From contig NZ_LZSY01000107.1 of assembly GCF_001665625.1 (NCBI RefSeq), positions 1-64,000 of the forward strand: DNA of 64,000 nt, read 5' to 3'. The notes beneath the pieces are model-generated. The model saw nothing but the letters and a program-made list of their open reading frames with translations, ran no database searches and was not told the DNA's origin. The position numbers were made by a program, and so were the translations under genes. Source of the stretch: Mycolicibacterium peregrinum (GTDB lineage Bacteria > Actinomycetota > Actinomycetes > Mycobacteriales > Mycobacteriaceae). Shown one piece after another: positions 36,250 to 46,048 of the stretch. The first letter of the stretch is position 1. Each line of letters begins with the position of its first letter.

Positions 36250-39200
36250 TCACGCTTTTGCGATCGCGACCCGCACTCCGTCCCCGATCTCTGTGCCCTC
36301 CAGCACCGTGTCCGTGCTCATGAATTCGAAACCGGTGGCCAGGATCTCTCCGGCGATGAGATCACGATGGGCCCGCGCCCATGGCTCGTACTGCGCCGGC
36401 ACCGACATCTGCACGACGATCCGGTCGGACACCTCAAGGCCGGTGGACTTGCGCAGTTCCTGCAGTTCGCGGATGCGGTCCTTGGCCCAGCCCTCGGCCT
36501 CAAGCTCCTCGGTGACTGTGCCGTCGAGCACCACCAGGCCCGCACCGTCGGGCAGAGCCGCGGTCCATTCCGGGTCGGCGGCAACCAGTTTGGCGGTGTA
36601 CTCCTCGGGCTGCAGCACCACCGGTCCCGCGGTCAGGGTGCCGTCGGGATTGACCACGCCCTCCCCTGCCTTGACGGCCTTGATCGCGGCCTGCACGTCC
36701 TTACCGATCCGGGGACCCGCGACGCGGGCGTTGACGGCGAGGTCGAACTTGCCGTAGGCGTCGATGTCGTCGGTCAGCTCGACCGCCTTGACGTTGAGCT
36801 CGTCGGCAATGAGATCCGCGAACGGGGCGAGGGCAGTTGGGTTTTCGACCGCGACAGTCAGTTTCGGCAACGGCAGCCGCACCCGCAGCTTCTTGGCCTT
36901 GCGCAGCGACGAGCCCACCGAACACACCTCGCGGACCTGATCCATCGCGGCCACCAACTCGGCGTCGTGCGGCACCACATCGGCTTCGGGCCAGTCGGTC
37001 AGATGTACCGAACGCTCACCGGTCACGCCCCGCCAGATCACCTCGGTGGCCAACGGCAACAGCGGAGCCGCGAGTCTGCACGTCACTTCCAGGACGGTGT
37101 GCAGGGTGTCGATCGCGTCGGCATCCTCTTCCCAGAAACGCGAACGTGACCGACGCACATACCAGTTGGTGAGTGCCTCGGTGAACTGCCGCAGTTCGTC
37201 GCACGCCCCGGAGATGTCACAGGTGTCCAGTGAAGTGGTCAGATCGTCACGCAACTGCGCCAACTTGGCCAGGATGTAGCGATCGAGCACGTTGGCCGAG
37301 TCCGTGCGCCAGGTGCCCTTCTTCGGCGCGTACAACGCCAGGAAGCTGTAGGCGTTCCACAACGGCAGCAGCACCTGACGGACACCTTCACGAATGCCCT
37401 GTTCGGTGACGATCAGGTTGCCGCCGCGCAGGATCGGCGAAGCCATCAGGAACCAGCGCATGGCGTCGGACCCATCGCGGTCGAAGACCTCGCTGACATC
37501 GGGATAGTTGCGCAGCGACTTGCTCATCTTCGCACCGTCGTTGCCCAGCACGATCCCGTGCGCCACACAGGTTTTGAAAGCCGGCTTGTCGAACAGCGCG
37601 GTGGCCAGCACATGCATGGTGTAGAACCAGCCGCGGGTCTGGCCGATGTACTCGACGATGAAATCGCCCGGGAAATGCGCGTCCTCGCCGCTGCCCCCGG
37701 TCTCATTGTCGGCACCGCCGACGCCGTCGAACCATTCCGCGTTCTCGAACGGGTAGTGCACCTGCGCGTACGGCATCGAACCCGAGTCGAACCACACATC
37801 GAACACGTCCTCGATGCGGCGCATCGTGGACTTGCCGGTCGGATCGTCGGGGTTGGGCCGGGTCAGTTCATCGATGAACGGTCGGTGCAGATCCGTCGGC
37901 CGCACCCCGAAATCGCGTTCGAGCTCGTCGAGGCTGCCGTAGACATCGATCCGCGGATAGGCCGGATCATCGGACTTCCACACCGGAATCGGGCTGCCCC
38001 AGTACCGGTTTCGAGACACCGACCAGTCGCGCGCATTGGAGAGCCACTTACCGAACTGTCCATCCTTGACGTGCTCGGGGTACCAGGTGATCTGCTGGTT
38101 GAGCTCGACCATCCGGTCCCGGAAGTCGGTGACCTTGATGAACCACGACGAGACCGCGCGGTAGATCAACGGATTGCGGCACCGCCAGCAGTGCGGGTAG
38201 GAGTGCTCGTAGGTTTCGTGCCGCAGCAGCACCGCGCCGTTGGCGGCAGCAGGCCCGTCACCGTTCTTGAGGTCGCGGATGATCTGCGAGTTGGCGTCGA
38301 AGACATGCTGACCCGCGTAATCGGGCACGGTCGCGTCGAAACGGCCCTTCGAGTCCACCGGGGTGACCGCGACGATGTCGGCGGTGTCGGCGGTGGCCTT
38401 GTCGTCCTCGCCGTAGGCGGGGGCCATGTGCACGATGCCCGTGCCGTCCTCGGTGCTGACGAAATCGGCGGCCAGCACCTGGAACGAATTGGGTGCGTCC
38501 ATGAAGTAGGGGAACGGCGGCAGGTAGTGCGTCCCGAGCAGGTCGCGCCCGGTATAGCTGCCGAGGACTTCAGGCTCTTCCCCGAGTTCGCGCGCGTAGG
38601 CCGCGAGCCGCGCCTGGGCCAACACGTACCGCCGCCCGTCGGTGCCCTTCACCAGGACGTAGTCGATGTCGGGGTTGACGGCGACAGCTTGGTTGGACGG
38701 CAGCGTCCAGGGCGTCGTCGTCCAGATCAACAGGTGGGCGCCCTTCAGCGGGCCCTCGGTCACCGTGAAGCCGACCGTCACCGCCGGATCCTGCCGGCTC
38801 TGGTAGACGTCGTCATCCATCCGAAGCTCATGGTTGGACAGCGGGGTCTCGTCGTTCCAGCAGTACGGCAGCACCCGGTTGCCCTCATAGGCCAGGCCCT
38901 TGTCCCACAGCTGCTTGAACGCCCAGATCACCGACTCCATGAAGGTCGGGTCGAGGGTTTTGTAGTCGTTGTCGAAGTCCACCCAGCGGGCCTGCCGCGT
39001 GACATAGGCGCGCCACTCGTCGGTGTATTTCAGGACCGAGGCTCGGCAAGCCGCGTTGAACTTCTCGATGCCCATCTCTTCGATCTGGGCCTTGTCCGCG
39101 ATGCCCAGCTGGCGCTGCACCTCAAGTTCGGCGGGTAGGCCGTGCGTATCCCACCCGAACCGGCGTTCCACCTTGTAGCCACGCATGGTTCGGTATCGCG

Positions 39201-39435
39201 GCACGATGTCCTTGACGTAGCCGGTCAGCAGGTGGCCGTAATGCGGCAGACCATTGGCGAACGGCGGTCCGTCGTAGAAGACGTACTCCTCGGCATCCGC
39301 ACGGCGCGCGATACTGGCCCGGAAAGTGTCGTCGCCGGCCCAATAGTCGAGCACCTCGAGTTCCCGCTCCGGGAAGTTGGGTGCCGCCGGCTTGGGGTAT
39401 CCGGCCGACGTTGAAGACTCCGATTGGGCAGTCAC
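36250..39435 (-). CDS. ileS: Isoleucyl-tRNA synthetase (type II)
   Basis: 1061 aa from GTG 39435, which has a good Shine-Dalgarno (AGGAG, 8 nt upstream); the open frame continues upstream to 39576 but that part is the T-box leader. Charges tRNA-Ile. Class I motifs: HYGH ([15 protein letters not shown]) and [12 protein letters not shown]. The long C-terminal half and this KMSKS context are typical of the eukaryote-like IleS2 type, often associated with low mupirocin sensitivity. Editing domain (CP1) occupies roughly residues 190-420. Confidence 0.96.
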   Translation of the reverse strand: MTAQSESSTSAGYPKPAAPNFPERELEVLDYWAGDDTFRASIARRADAEEYVFYDGPPFANGLPHYGHLLTGYVKDIVPRYRTMRGYKVERRFGWDTHGLPAELEVQRQLGIADKAQIEEMGIEKFNAACRASVLKYTDEWRAYVTRQARWVDFDNDYKTLDPTFMESVIWAFKQLWDKGLAYEGNRVLPYCWNDETPLSNHELRMDDDVYQSRQDPAVTVGFTVTEGPLKGAHLLIWTTTPWTLPSNQAVAVNPDIDYVLVKGTDGRRYVLAQARLAAYARELGEEPEVLGSYTGRDLLGTHYLPPFPYFMDAPNSFQVLAADFVSTEDGTGIVHMAPAYGEDDKATADTADIVAVTPVDSKGRFDATVPDYAGQHVFDANSQIIRDLKNGDGPAAANGAVLLRHETYEHSYPHCWRCRNPLIYRAVSSWFIKVTDFRDRMVELNQQITWYPEHVKDGQFGKWLSNARDWSVSRNRYWGSPIPVWKSDDPAYPRIDVYGSLDELERDFGVRPTDLHRPFIDELTRPNPDDPTGKSTMRRIEDVFDVWFDSGSMPYAQVHYPFENAEWFDGVGGADNETGGSGEDAHFPGDFIVEYIGQTRGWFYTMHVLATALFDKPAFKTCVAHGIVLGNDGAKMSKSLRNYPDVSEVFDRDGSDAMRWFLMASPILRGGNLIVTEQGIREGVRQVLLPLWNAYSFLALYAPKKGTWRTDSANVLDRYILAKLAQLRDDLTTSLDTCDISGACDELRQFTEALTNWYVRRSRSRFWEEDADAIDTLHTVLEVTCRLAAPLLPLATEVIWRGVTGERSVHLTDWPEADVVPHDAELVAAMDQVREVCSVGSSLRKAKKLRVRLPLPKLTVAVENPTALAPFADLIADELNVKAVELTDDIDAYGKFDLAVNARVAGPRIGKDVQAAIKAVKAGEGVVNPDGTLTAGPVVLQPEEYTAKLVAADPEWTAALPDGAGLVVLDGTVTEELEAEGWAKDRIRELQELRKSTGLEVSDRIVVQMSVPAQYEPWARAHRDLIAGEILATGFEFMSTDTVLEGTEIGDGVRVAIAKA

Positions 39436-39444
39436 TGACGCGTC

Positions 39445-39705
39445 TCCTGTGCCTATGACGTGGCCGTGGGGCCGCGTCGCCGGCCCCTCATTGAGGAGCC
39501 TGTGTGTCCTAGGCACGGGGACGACGTCGCGCGGGTGCGCAAGCGCCGCGGTACCACCCCGCTTGCGCGCTGTCACGCAGCGCGCCGCTCAACTTTCAGG
39601 CGATCACGGGCCCACCCGTCCGGTTCTACTGAGCCGCGGATCCCGCAACTGTTCTTCCGAAGGCTCCCCGGTGATGGCCGGATCAGCGCCGATGCGCCCA
39701 GTCTA
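39445..39705 (-). promoter_or_regulatory. T-box riboswitch controlling ileS
   Basis: On the reverse strand the conserved T-box core GGGTGGTACCGCGG (39560-39547) is preceded by Stem I elements including GGGGAGCCTTCGGAAGAAC (39669-39651). ATC triplets suitable as Ile specifier occur at 39673-39675 and 39681-39683. Between the core and the GTG there is no terminator with a U-run; instead a GC-rich hairpin zone leads to the AGGAG Shine-Dalgarno. This matches the translational, ultrashort Stem I T-boxes known for actinobacterial ileS, which expose the ribosome site when uncharged tRNA-Ile binds. Confidence 0.92.
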
Positions 39706-39736
39706 GTGAGCACCGCAAATCGTCGAGAAATCACAC

Positions 39737-40303
39737 CTAACCGGAGGTGACCTCGATCAGTGCCAGCGGGAACTGCTCGGCCAATTCCTGCACCGTGCAC
39801 TCGTCGAACCCGCGGCTGTCGAACCGCCAGTCCAGGCTCATCGTGGCCGCACTGTCACGCCGGATGTGCAACGACAGCGGATGTTCGCACTGACCGGCCC
39901 GGGGCCCCTCGCCGTAGGCGAAGGCGATGTCCGCCGGTGGGTGGTCCCCGTTGTCGACGACGGGCCGCGCCGCCGCGAGCAATTCGTGCCCAGACAGGCC
40001 ACGATGCGACATGCAGGGCACCCCGACGCGGCGGTATCCGGCGCGCTCGGGACCAGTGACGACGTCGACGACCAGCACACCTTCACCGATGGTGCGGGCG
40101 ACCGTCCGGCCCAGCGCAGCCAGCAGCAGCTCCTCGGCGGTGCAACCCATCGCGAGCTGGGCTTCGTGCACCTCCGCGGACAACACCTCGTCCAGCGAAC
40201 TGGACACCGACGCCAGATCTGCGACAACGGGAGGCCCCGCGGTGCCGTAGTCGGCGATCCACGAGCTCGCGCCGTATGCATGGGGCAGGACGGAAACAGA
40301 CAT
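39737..40303 (-). CDS. Stand-alone C-terminal half of an NRPS condensation/epimerisation-like domain
   Basis: 188 aa from ATG 40303. The order of motifs resembles the second half of condensation/epimerisation domains: LAMGCTAEELLLAALGRTVARTIGEG, VDVVTGPERAGYRRVGVPCMSHRG, DIAFAYGEG (compare the FNYLG motif) and ATMSLDWRFDSRGFDECTVQELAEQFPLAL. The N-terminal half with the catalytic HHxxxDG is absent, so it should not be catalytic alone. Promoter: TACCGT -10 (40316-40311) 7 nt before the ATG, implying a leaderless mRNA, with a palindromic operator over the -35 region. Divergent from the HTH regulator at the edge of the lipid locus. Family assignment is by motif only. Confidence 0.6.
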   Translation of the reverse strand: MSVSVLPHAYGASSWIADYGTAGPPVVADLASVSSSLDEVLSAEVHEAQLAMGCTAEELLLAALGRTVARTIGEGVLVVDVVTGPERAGYRRVGVPCMSHRGLSGHELLAAARPVVDNGDHPPADIAFAYGEGPRAGQCEHPLSLHIRRDSAATMSLDWRFDSRGFDECTVQELAEQFPLALIEVTSG

Positions 40304-40326
40304 AGGTGTAACGGTAGCCAGAGAGT

Positions 40327-40340
40327 CCCAAAAATGGGAG
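40327..40340. promoter_or_regulatory. 14-bp palindromic operator, copy 1 (TCCCA-N4-TGGGA)
   Basis: TCCCAAAAATGGGA, lying in the 136-bp divergent region between the half-C-domain gene and the HTH gene. It covers the -35 position of the half-C-domain promoter, 23 bp from its ATG. It differs by one base from the copy at 57098-57111 upstream of pks. Binding by the adjacent HTH protein is inferred. Confidence 0.65.
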
Positions 40341-40427
40341 ATCTGTGCCAAAACTCTGACATCGTTGTCAATTACGTCATTGCTGGCTTCCCTGCGGTTC
40401 GCTGTGACCAACTCCGGGCCCGGGGTC

Positions 40428-40433
40428 TATTGT
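40428..40433 (+). promoter_or_regulatory. -10 element of a leaderless promoter for the HTH gene
   Basis: TATTGT (TANNNT) followed by 6 nt and then the ATG at 40440. The predicted transcription start falls on the start codon, and no Shine-Dalgarno is present, consistent with the leaderless mRNAs common in mycobacteria. Confidence 0.5.
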
Positions 40434-40439
40434 GTTCTG

Positions 40440-40808
40440 ATGCCGCGAACCGACGAGAACGGCAGGCAGCTCAAGGCCCTGCTCGACTATCTGCTGGACG
40501 GCGAGGTCGACGCCAAGGCCGTGTACAGCGCGCTGGGCGTGTCCAGCAGCACGTACTACCGGCGTGTGAAAGAAGCCGACTACCCCAATGCCGAGGAATT
40601 GCGGCAGGTGGCCGACCGCTTCCATCTCAGCTACCCCGACCTGCAGATCCGGTTCGGGCTGATGAGCCGCCAGGAAGTCTGGCACTACATGGAGTCGTCG
40701 CCGGTGACGGTGGCACCGACGGATACCGCCACCCGCGTGCGCCCGACCGTCCACCGCTCCAAGAGACTGTCCCAATTGACCCCGAGATCCGACGCACCCC
40801 CGCTGTGA
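40440..40808 (+). CDS. Helix-turn-helix DNA-binding regulator
   Basis: 122 aa from ATG 40440. HTH around residues 20-45: VDAKAVYSALGVSSSTYYRRVKE, followed by a second small helical part YPNAEELRQVADRFHLSYPDLQIRFGLM, the layout of short XRE/phage-repressor-like proteins found in mycobacteria. The C-terminal 45 residues are basic and Pro/Thr-rich. It precedes a membrane protein by 48 bp and mmpL, and is divergent from the half-C-domain gene. Most likely the local regulator acting at the TCCCA-N4-TGGGA sites; this is inference. Confidence 0.7.
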   Translation: MPRTDENGRQLKALLDYLLDGEVDAKAVYSALGVSSSTYYRRVKEADYPNAEELRQVADRFHLSYPDLQIRFGLMSRQEVWHYMESSPVTVAPTDTATRVRPTVHRSKRLSQLTPRSDAPPL

Positions 40809-40856
40809 GCAACCCGCACGTCAGCTGAACCGCAACACCGTCCGAGGCAGATCGTT

Positions 40857-41591
40857 ATGTCCGTCGCCACACTCATCCTGATCACACTGGCCTGCATCCT
40901 GTGGAGCCTGTGGATCAGGAGGGTCACCTGGTCGTGTCGGTGGGAGGTGGCCGCCACCCTCAACATCGCGCTCCAGGGCCTGGCCGTGCTCCTGATGTCG
41001 TCCTGGGCCTCGGCGACCATCGGACAGGTCCTCTACGAGCTGACGGGCAAGTGGAATGTCGAGGACTACATCGGGCACGACTGCTACATCGTCGCGGCGT
41101 CGGCCATCGTGTACAACTCCCTGGGCCGGCTCCAGGACGACAGCGCCATGCAACGCTCGTTCAAGCAGTACGTCGAGCGCCCGGCGACGATCTGTATCCC
41201 GGTCCTGCTGGCCACGTTCTCGATGGGCAACGGCGCCGCGGTGTACCGAGCCGACTTCTTCCAGGTACCGACCGACTTCTGGCTCAGCGTGTACTGGATC
41301 ATCCTCTGCGGCACCTTGATCTACCTGCTGGGCTACGGTGCCCGCGCCATGCTGATCCTCCGCAAGGATCCGCGGTCCCGGCGGATCGCCAACATCTATC
41401 TGTTCGCCTCGATCAGCGGCGTGCTCGCGTGCGCGACACGGATCGTCACTTCGCTTGTTCCGGCGCTGCAACCCATCGAGAACGGCCGACTGGTCTGGAT
41501 TTTCGCCTGCGGCTGCGGCGCGATCTTCGCACTCGCGTCCGCGCATTCCTGGCGGATCAAGACGCGGTGGCTGTCCCCGAGCAATCGGTGA
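40857..41591 (+). CDS. Seven-helix membrane protein of unknown function
   Basis: 244 aa with about seven hydrophobic helices, starting immediately with TLILITLACILWSLWI. Short loops contain WSCRWEVAATLNIALQG, IGHDCYIVAASAIVYNSLG and RKDPRSRRIANIYLF. GAGG Shine-Dalgarno precedes the ATG. I do not recognise a named family, though the layout (HTH regulator followed by a 7-TM protein) looks like a sensor/regulator pair. It ends 81 bp before mmpL. Confidence 0.7.
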   Translation: MSVATLILITLACILWSLWIRRVTWSCRWEVAATLNIALQGLAVLLMSSWASATIGQVLYELTGKWNVEDYIGHDCYIVAASAIVYNSLGRLQDDSAMQRSFKQYVERPATICIPVLLATFSMGNGAAVYRADFFQVPTDFWLSVYWIILCGTLIYLLGYGARAMLILRKDPRSRRIANIYLFASISGVLACATRIVTSLVPALQPIENGRLVWIFACGCGAIFALASAHSWRIKTRWLSPSNR

Positions 41592-41660
41592 TCGGTGAGG
41601 TCGAGGCGCACATCAATTCACTGTCCCCACGGCACCGCCCGCTGCCGTCCCGCTCGCCCG

Positions 41661-41666
41661 TAGGAT
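41661..41666 (+). promoter_or_regulatory. -10 element of a leaderless promoter for mmpL
   Basis: TAGGAT (TANNNT) followed by 6 nt and then the GTG start at 41673, with no Shine-Dalgarno. A start site on the first base of the GTG is predicted. Confidence 0.45.
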
Positions 41667-41672
41667 CGTAAA

Positions 41673-44600
41673 GTGCCGTCGCCGACAGAATCTACGAGCA
41701 CGGCCGAACACTCCTCGCTGTTCGTCCGGCTCGGCTCACTGATAGTGCGATGGCCGTGGCTCGTCATCGGAATCTGGCTGGCCATCACGGCTGCCCTCCC
41801 ACTGACGTTCCCGTCGCTGACGCTGATGGTGCAGCAACGGCCCGTCGCGATCCTGCCGTCACACGCACCCGTCACCCTCGCCACCCGTGAGATGACCGAG
41901 GCGTTCCACGAATCCGGCTCGGAAAACGTGCTGTTGGTCGTCCTGAGCAACGACAAGGGCCTGGGCCCGGCCGACGAAGCGACCTACCGCACGCTGGTCG
42001 ACAACCTGCGCAAGAACGACGCCGACGTCGTGATGCTGCAGGACTTCATCAGTACCCCTCCCCTGCGCGAGTTCATGGCCAGCAAGGACGGCAAGGCCTG
42101 GATCCTGCCCGTGGGCATCGCGGGCAACGTCGGTTCGCCGCAGTCGTACGCGTCGTATACCCGGGTCGCCGCCATCGTCAAGGACAGCGTGCACGACGCC
42201 TCGCTCACCGCGAGCCTCACCGGCCCGGCCGCCACCGTCGCCGATCTCACCGACATCGGCGAACACGACACGACCGCCATCGAGATCGCCACGATCGGGA
42301 TGGTCCTGGTGATCCTGCTGTTGATCTACCGGAATCCGGTCACGATGCTGCTGCCCCTGCTCACCATCGGGGCCTCCCTGGTGACAGCGCAATCAGTGGT
42401 CGCCGGCCTGGCCTCGCTCGGGATGGGGATCTCGAACCAGACCGTCGTGTTCCTGACCGCCATGATGGCAGGCGCCGGGACCGACTACGCGGTGTTCCTC
42501 ATCAGCCGATATCACGACTATCTGCGCGACGGACTGGAGTCCGATCGCGCCGTCGAACAAGCACTCGGCTCGATCGGCAAAGTCATCGCCGCGTCCGCCG
42601 CGACGGTGGCCGTCACCTTCCTCGGGATGACGTTCGCCCAACTCGGCGTGTTCTCCACGGTGGGCACCGCGCTCGCCGTCGCCATCGGCATCGCGCTGTT
42701 GGCCGCGTTGACACTGTTGCCTGCCGTGATGGTGCTCGTCGGACGGCACGGTTGGATCGCCCCGCGCCGTGACCTCACGAGCCGACTCTGGCGACGGTCC
42801 GGCATCCGCATCGTGCGCCGACCGTGGTCCCATCTGGCCGCCAGCCTGGTCGTCCTCGCGGCACTGGCCAGTTGCGCATCCCTCGTCCAGTACAACTACG
42901 ACGACCGCAAGGCGCTGCCGGCGCACGCCGAGAGCTCGATGGGGTATGCGGCCCTGGAAGACCACTTCCCGATCAGCTCGGCCATTCCGCAGTATCTGAT
43001 CATCCAGTCTCCGAACGAGTTGCGTACGCCGCAGGCACTGGCCGACCTGGAACAGATGGCCCAGCGGGTGAGCCAGCTTCCCGGGATCGCCGTCGTGCGC
43101 GGGATCACCCGTCCCACGGGAGAATCGCTGCAGCAGGCACGACTGAGCTATCAGGCCGGCGAGGTCGGGACCAAGCTCAATGACGCGTCAACCCAGATCA
43201 ACGGGCGCGCAAGCGATCTCAACCGGCTGACCGACGGCGCCGATTCCCTGGCGACCAGCCTTCTCGACGTGCGCACACAGGTCACCCGCGGCGTGGCCGG
43301 AGCGCGTGGCCTGGTCGATGCCCTGGCGGCAATGCAGAAGCAGGTCGGTGGCAATACGACACTTCAGCAGGTCGACAGCGCGGCAAAGCTTGTCAGCAGT
43401 ATGCGGGCACTCGGAGACTCACTCGGTTCGAACTTCTCCGATCTGACCAACGGAATGCCGTGGATCGATCCGGTCCTGCGGGGACTGGACACCAGCCCCG
43501 TCTGTCTGACCGACCCAGCCTGCCTTGAGGCCCGCGGAGCCCTGCGCCGTCTGGCCGCGGCCCGCACCGATGGAACCTTCGATCAGATCGCTGCCCTGGC
43601 CCGGGATCTACGGGCAACAGATCCGATGCAGTCCCTCGATGACACGGTCAAGAAGCTCAGCACCACCATCGACACCGCGAGCAAGGCCATGCAATCCATG
43701 GGTCTGGCCAACCCGGCCCAGGCACGTTCGCAGCTCAGCACCCTGCAGACCGGTGCCGACACCCTCGCCGACGCCAGCCGACAGATCGCCGACGGGGTCT
43801 CGCAACTGGTCGCCGAGACCAAGCGGATGGGATCTGGGCTCGACGAGGCGTCGGCATTCCTACTCAACATGAAGACCGACGCGGCCAGTCCCCCGATGGC
43901 CGGGTTCTACGTGCCCGCCCAGATCCTCACCCAGGACGACTTCCGCAAGGCCGCAGCGACGTTCATCTCTCCCGACGGTCATACCGCGCGTTACCTGATC
44001 CAGACCGACATCAACCCGTTCGGCACCGAGGCGATGAACCTGGTCAATGCGATCGGTGACACCGCGCGTGGCGCCCTGCCCAACACCGCGCTCGAAGGGT
44101 CCTCGGTGTCGATCGCCGGATATCCGGCGATGCTCCGCGACACCCGCGACTTCTACAACCACGACATCCGGCTCATCCTCGCGCTCACGATCGCTGTCGT
44201 GCTGCTGATCCTGGTGGTCCTGTTGCGAGCCTTGGTCGCGCCGATCTACCTGATCGCCTCGGTGGTGATCTCCTACCTGTCGGCTCTGGGCATCGGGGTC
44301 GTGATGTTCCAGTATGTCCTCGGCCAACAGTTGCACTGGAGCGTTCCCGCGCTGACCTTCATCGTGCTGGTCGCCGTCGGAGCCGATTACAACCTGCTGC
44401 TGATCTCCCGAATACGCGATGAGTCGCCCCATGGCGTGCGGTCGGGTGTGATCCGTACCGTCGGATCCACCGGCGGCGTGATCACGGCAGCCGGGCTGAT
44501 CTTCGCCGCATCGATGTTCGGGCTGTTGTTCGCCAGTATCTCCACCGTCGTGCAGGCCGGATTCGTTGTGGGCGTGGGGATTCTGCTGGACACGTTCCTG

Positions 44601-44744
44601 GTGCGCACCTTGACCGTGCCCGCCATCGCGACGCTGATCGGCACGGCGAACTGGTGGCCGTCGGATTTCGTCACCCGGCAGGTCGAGCGGGTGCGCAGTC
44701 GGCTGCGGGTGGGGGTCAAGCAGGAAGCCGAGCCCGGCAACTGA
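41673..44744 (+). CDS. MmpL8/MmpL10-type RND lipid transporter
   Basis: 1023 aa, GTG start. Twelve helices in two RND halves with large periplasmic loops after TM1 and TM7. Typical MmpL motifs: [19 protein letters not shown] at TM1, [24 protein letters not shown] in the first half and [25 protein letters not shown] in the second, carrying the proton-relay Asp residues. The second loop (residues 490-720) contains a long helical hairpin, as in the MmpL8/10 group that exports acyltrehaloses. No MmpS partner is present. Convergent with the PE-PPE acyltransferase gene; together with papA, fadD and pks it argues for an acyltrehalose exporter. Confidence 0.88.
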   Translation: MPSPTESTSTAEHSSLFVRLGSLIVRWPWLVIGIWLAITAALPLTFPSLTLMVQQRPVAILPSHAPVTLATREMTEAFHESGSENVLLVVLSNDKGLGPADEATYRTLVDNLRKNDADVVMLQDFISTPPLREFMASKDGKAWILPVGIAGNVGSPQSYASYTRVAAIVKDSVHDASLTASLTGPAATVADLTDIGEHDTTAIEIATIGMVLVILLLIYRNPVTMLLPLLTIGASLVTAQSVVAGLASLGMGISNQTVVFLTAMMAGAGTDYAVFLISRYHDYLRDGLESDRAVEQALGSIGKVIAASAATVAVTFLGMTFAQLGVFSTVGTALAVAIGIALLAALTLLPAVMVLVGRHGWIAPRRDLTSRLWRRSGIRIVRRPWSHLAASLVVLAALASCASLVQYNYDDRKALPAHAESSMGYAALEDHFPISSAIPQYLIIQSPNELRTPQALADLEQMAQRVSQLPGIAVVRGITRPTGESLQQARLSYQAGEVGTKLNDASTQINGRASDLNRLTDGADSLATSLLDVRTQVTRGVAGARGLVDALAAMQKQVGGNTTLQQVDSAAKLVSSMRALGDSLGSNFSDLTNGMPWIDPVLRGLDTSPVCLTDPACLEARGALRRLAAARTDGTFDQIAALARDLRATDPMQSLDDTVKKLSTTIDTASKAMQSMGLANPAQARSQLSTLQTGADTLADASRQIADGVSQLVAETKRMGSGLDEASAFLLNMKTDAASPPMAGFYVPAQILTQDDFRKAAATFISPDGHTARYLIQTDINPFGTEAMNLVNAIGDTARGALPNTALEGSSVSIAGYPAMLRDTRDFYNHDIRLILALTIAVVLLILVVLLRALVAPIYLIASVVISYLSALGIGVVMFQYVLGQQLHWSVPALTFIVLVAVGADYNLLLISRIRDESPHGVRSGVIRTVGSTGGVITAAGLIFAASMFGLLFASISTVVQAGFVVGVGILLDTFLVRTLTVPAIATLIGTANWWPSDFVTRQVERVRSRLRVGVKQEAEPGN

Positions 44745-44756
44745 GCCGAGCTCGGC
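44745..44756. terminator. Possible terminator: palindrome after mmpL
   Basis: GCCGAGCTCGGC is a perfect 12-bp palindrome starting at the base after the mmpL stop, in the 30-bp gap before the convergent PE-PPE gene. A related GCCGAGCCCGGCAAC precedes it. No T-run; low confidence. Confidence 0.3.
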
Positions 44757-44774
44757 AACGCTGGGCGGAGCCGG

Positions 44775-45998
44775 CTAGCCGATCCCTGGGAACAGGTTTT
44801 TCACCTGCTGAGCGGCGTTGTCGATGTTGGCCTGATCGGTGGGGCTGAGTTTGACGTCTTTCACAGCCTTGTCGATGTTGGCCTGATCGGTGGGGCTCAC
44901 CTTGATGCCCTGCACGGCCTTGTCGATGTTCTCCTGGTCGGTGCGGCTCAGCTTGATCGTGGGCTGCGACACGGGAGCCGGCTGTGGCGGCAGTTCCGAC
45001 AGACCGGTGCCGGCCTGCCGCAGCCACTCCTCGACGTTGGCCCGGGCCACGGGATCGATACCGGTAGCCGGTGCACCCGGGTAGTCGTTACGGGAGTATC
45101 CGGCGTCCACCATGGGACGAACCACGCCGTCGAGCTGGTCGACCAGCTCGTTGGGAACTCCGAGATCGCGAAGCGGCCTGGTCAGGGGCAGGAGTTGGGT
45201 CGGCAGGAAATACGCCGTCTGCGTGGCTCCCTTGGAGTTGACCGTGACGAAGATGTTCTGCGGCGGCACGTCCTCACGGGTGGAGTACGACGTCTCGGTG
45301 TGCAGATACTCCAGCGCGACAAGCGAATTCGCGAGCGCCAGGAAGTTGTCCGGCCGATCGGGGAAGTCGGCGATGAAATCGTATTCACCCACGACCAGGG
45401 TGGTGTCGTACTGGCTCTCCACCGGACCGCGCACCGTGTAGTCGATCAGCGGCACGTACGTTCCCGGCGTCAGCGATGACAGGACCGAATGGCTGAAGGG
45501 TGTCACCGACTGCGGGGGCCCGAACAATGTGAAGGACACGCCTTCTGGGGCGCGCGCACCGGGATCCTGCGACAGGCGCGCCAGCGCCTCGCTGAGCACC
45601 AGCGCGCCCTCGGAGTTGCCGACCACCACGGTCTGGCCGGGAGTGTTCTGCAGCGCGGTCTTCAGGTTGCGCGCACCGATGTCCACCGAGTCGCCCACGC
45701 TGTCGGTCGAGATGTCGTTGCCGGGCCACAACTTGTCCGGCAGCCGGCCGTACACCATCCCGGCGGGATACTCGACGATGCGCCGGTTCGCATTCGGGTA
45801 GTAACCGCGGCCCACCTTGTTGGTGATCTGGTCCCACGGAATGCCGGGGCCGCGGGCGCCGCCGAAGATCAGCGCGTTCTCGGCGGACGCGGTTCCGGCG
45901 CCGAACACCGTTCCCGCGGCGACGAGGCCGACGGCGAAGGTTCCGGCCAGCAGGCCTTGCGGCACGCGGCGCCGACGTCCTCCGTTGACTCCAGGCAT
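44775..45998 (-). CDS. PE-PPE domain (Chp-like) acyltransferase, exported and membrane-anchored
   Basis: 407 aa from ATG 45998 (Shine-Dalgarno AAGGGAG). A basic N-terminus (GGRRRRVPQG) and one hydrophobic helix ending ASAEN export or anchor the protein. The PE-PPE alpha/beta-hydrolase domain follows: LIFGGARGPGIPWDQI, nucleophile Ser in VVVGNSEGALVLSE, and Asp in VVGEYDFIADFPDRPDN. Chp1, Chp2 and PE in this family move acyl chains between trehalose lipids during SL-1, PAT and trehalose polyphleate synthesis. The C-terminus (residues 347-397) has three 17-residue repeats of the type KLSPTDQANIDKAV. Downstream of the sap-like gene by 50 nt. Confidence 0.85.
   Translation of the reverse strand: MPGVNGGRRRRVPQGLLAGTFAVGLVAAGTVFGAGTASAENALIFGGARGPGIPWDQITNKVGRGYYPNANRRIVEYPAGMVYGRLPDKLWPGNDISTDSVGDSVDIGARNLKTALQNTPGQTVVVGNSEGALVLSEALARLSQDPGARAPEGVSFTLFGPPQSVTPFSHSVLSSLTPGTYVPLIDYTVRGPVESQYDTTLVVGEYDFIADFPDRPDNFLALANSLVALEYLHTETSYSTREDVPPQNIFVTVNSKGATQTAYFLPTQLLPLTRPLRDLGVPNELVDQLDGVVRPMVDAGYSRNDYPGAPATGIDPVARANVEEWLRQAGTGLSELPPQPAPVSQPTIKLSRTDQENIDKAVQGIKVSPTDQANIDKAVKDVKLSPTDQANIDNAAQQVKNLFPGIG
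44805..44957 (-). repeat. Three tandem 51-bp repeats in the PE-PPE acyltransferase gene
   Basis: Three in-frame units of exactly 51 bp (44907-44957, 44856-44906, 44805-44855) encode IKLSRTDQENIDKAVQG and two close variants. The middle and last units share long identical DNA stretches (GTCGATGTTGGCCTGATCGG on the plus strand), so expansion was recent. Confidence 0.9.
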
Positions 45999-46048
45999 CC
46001 TGCCGTCTCCCTTCTGAGCACCGCCCGTCGGCGGTGTCATGCTGCCGC

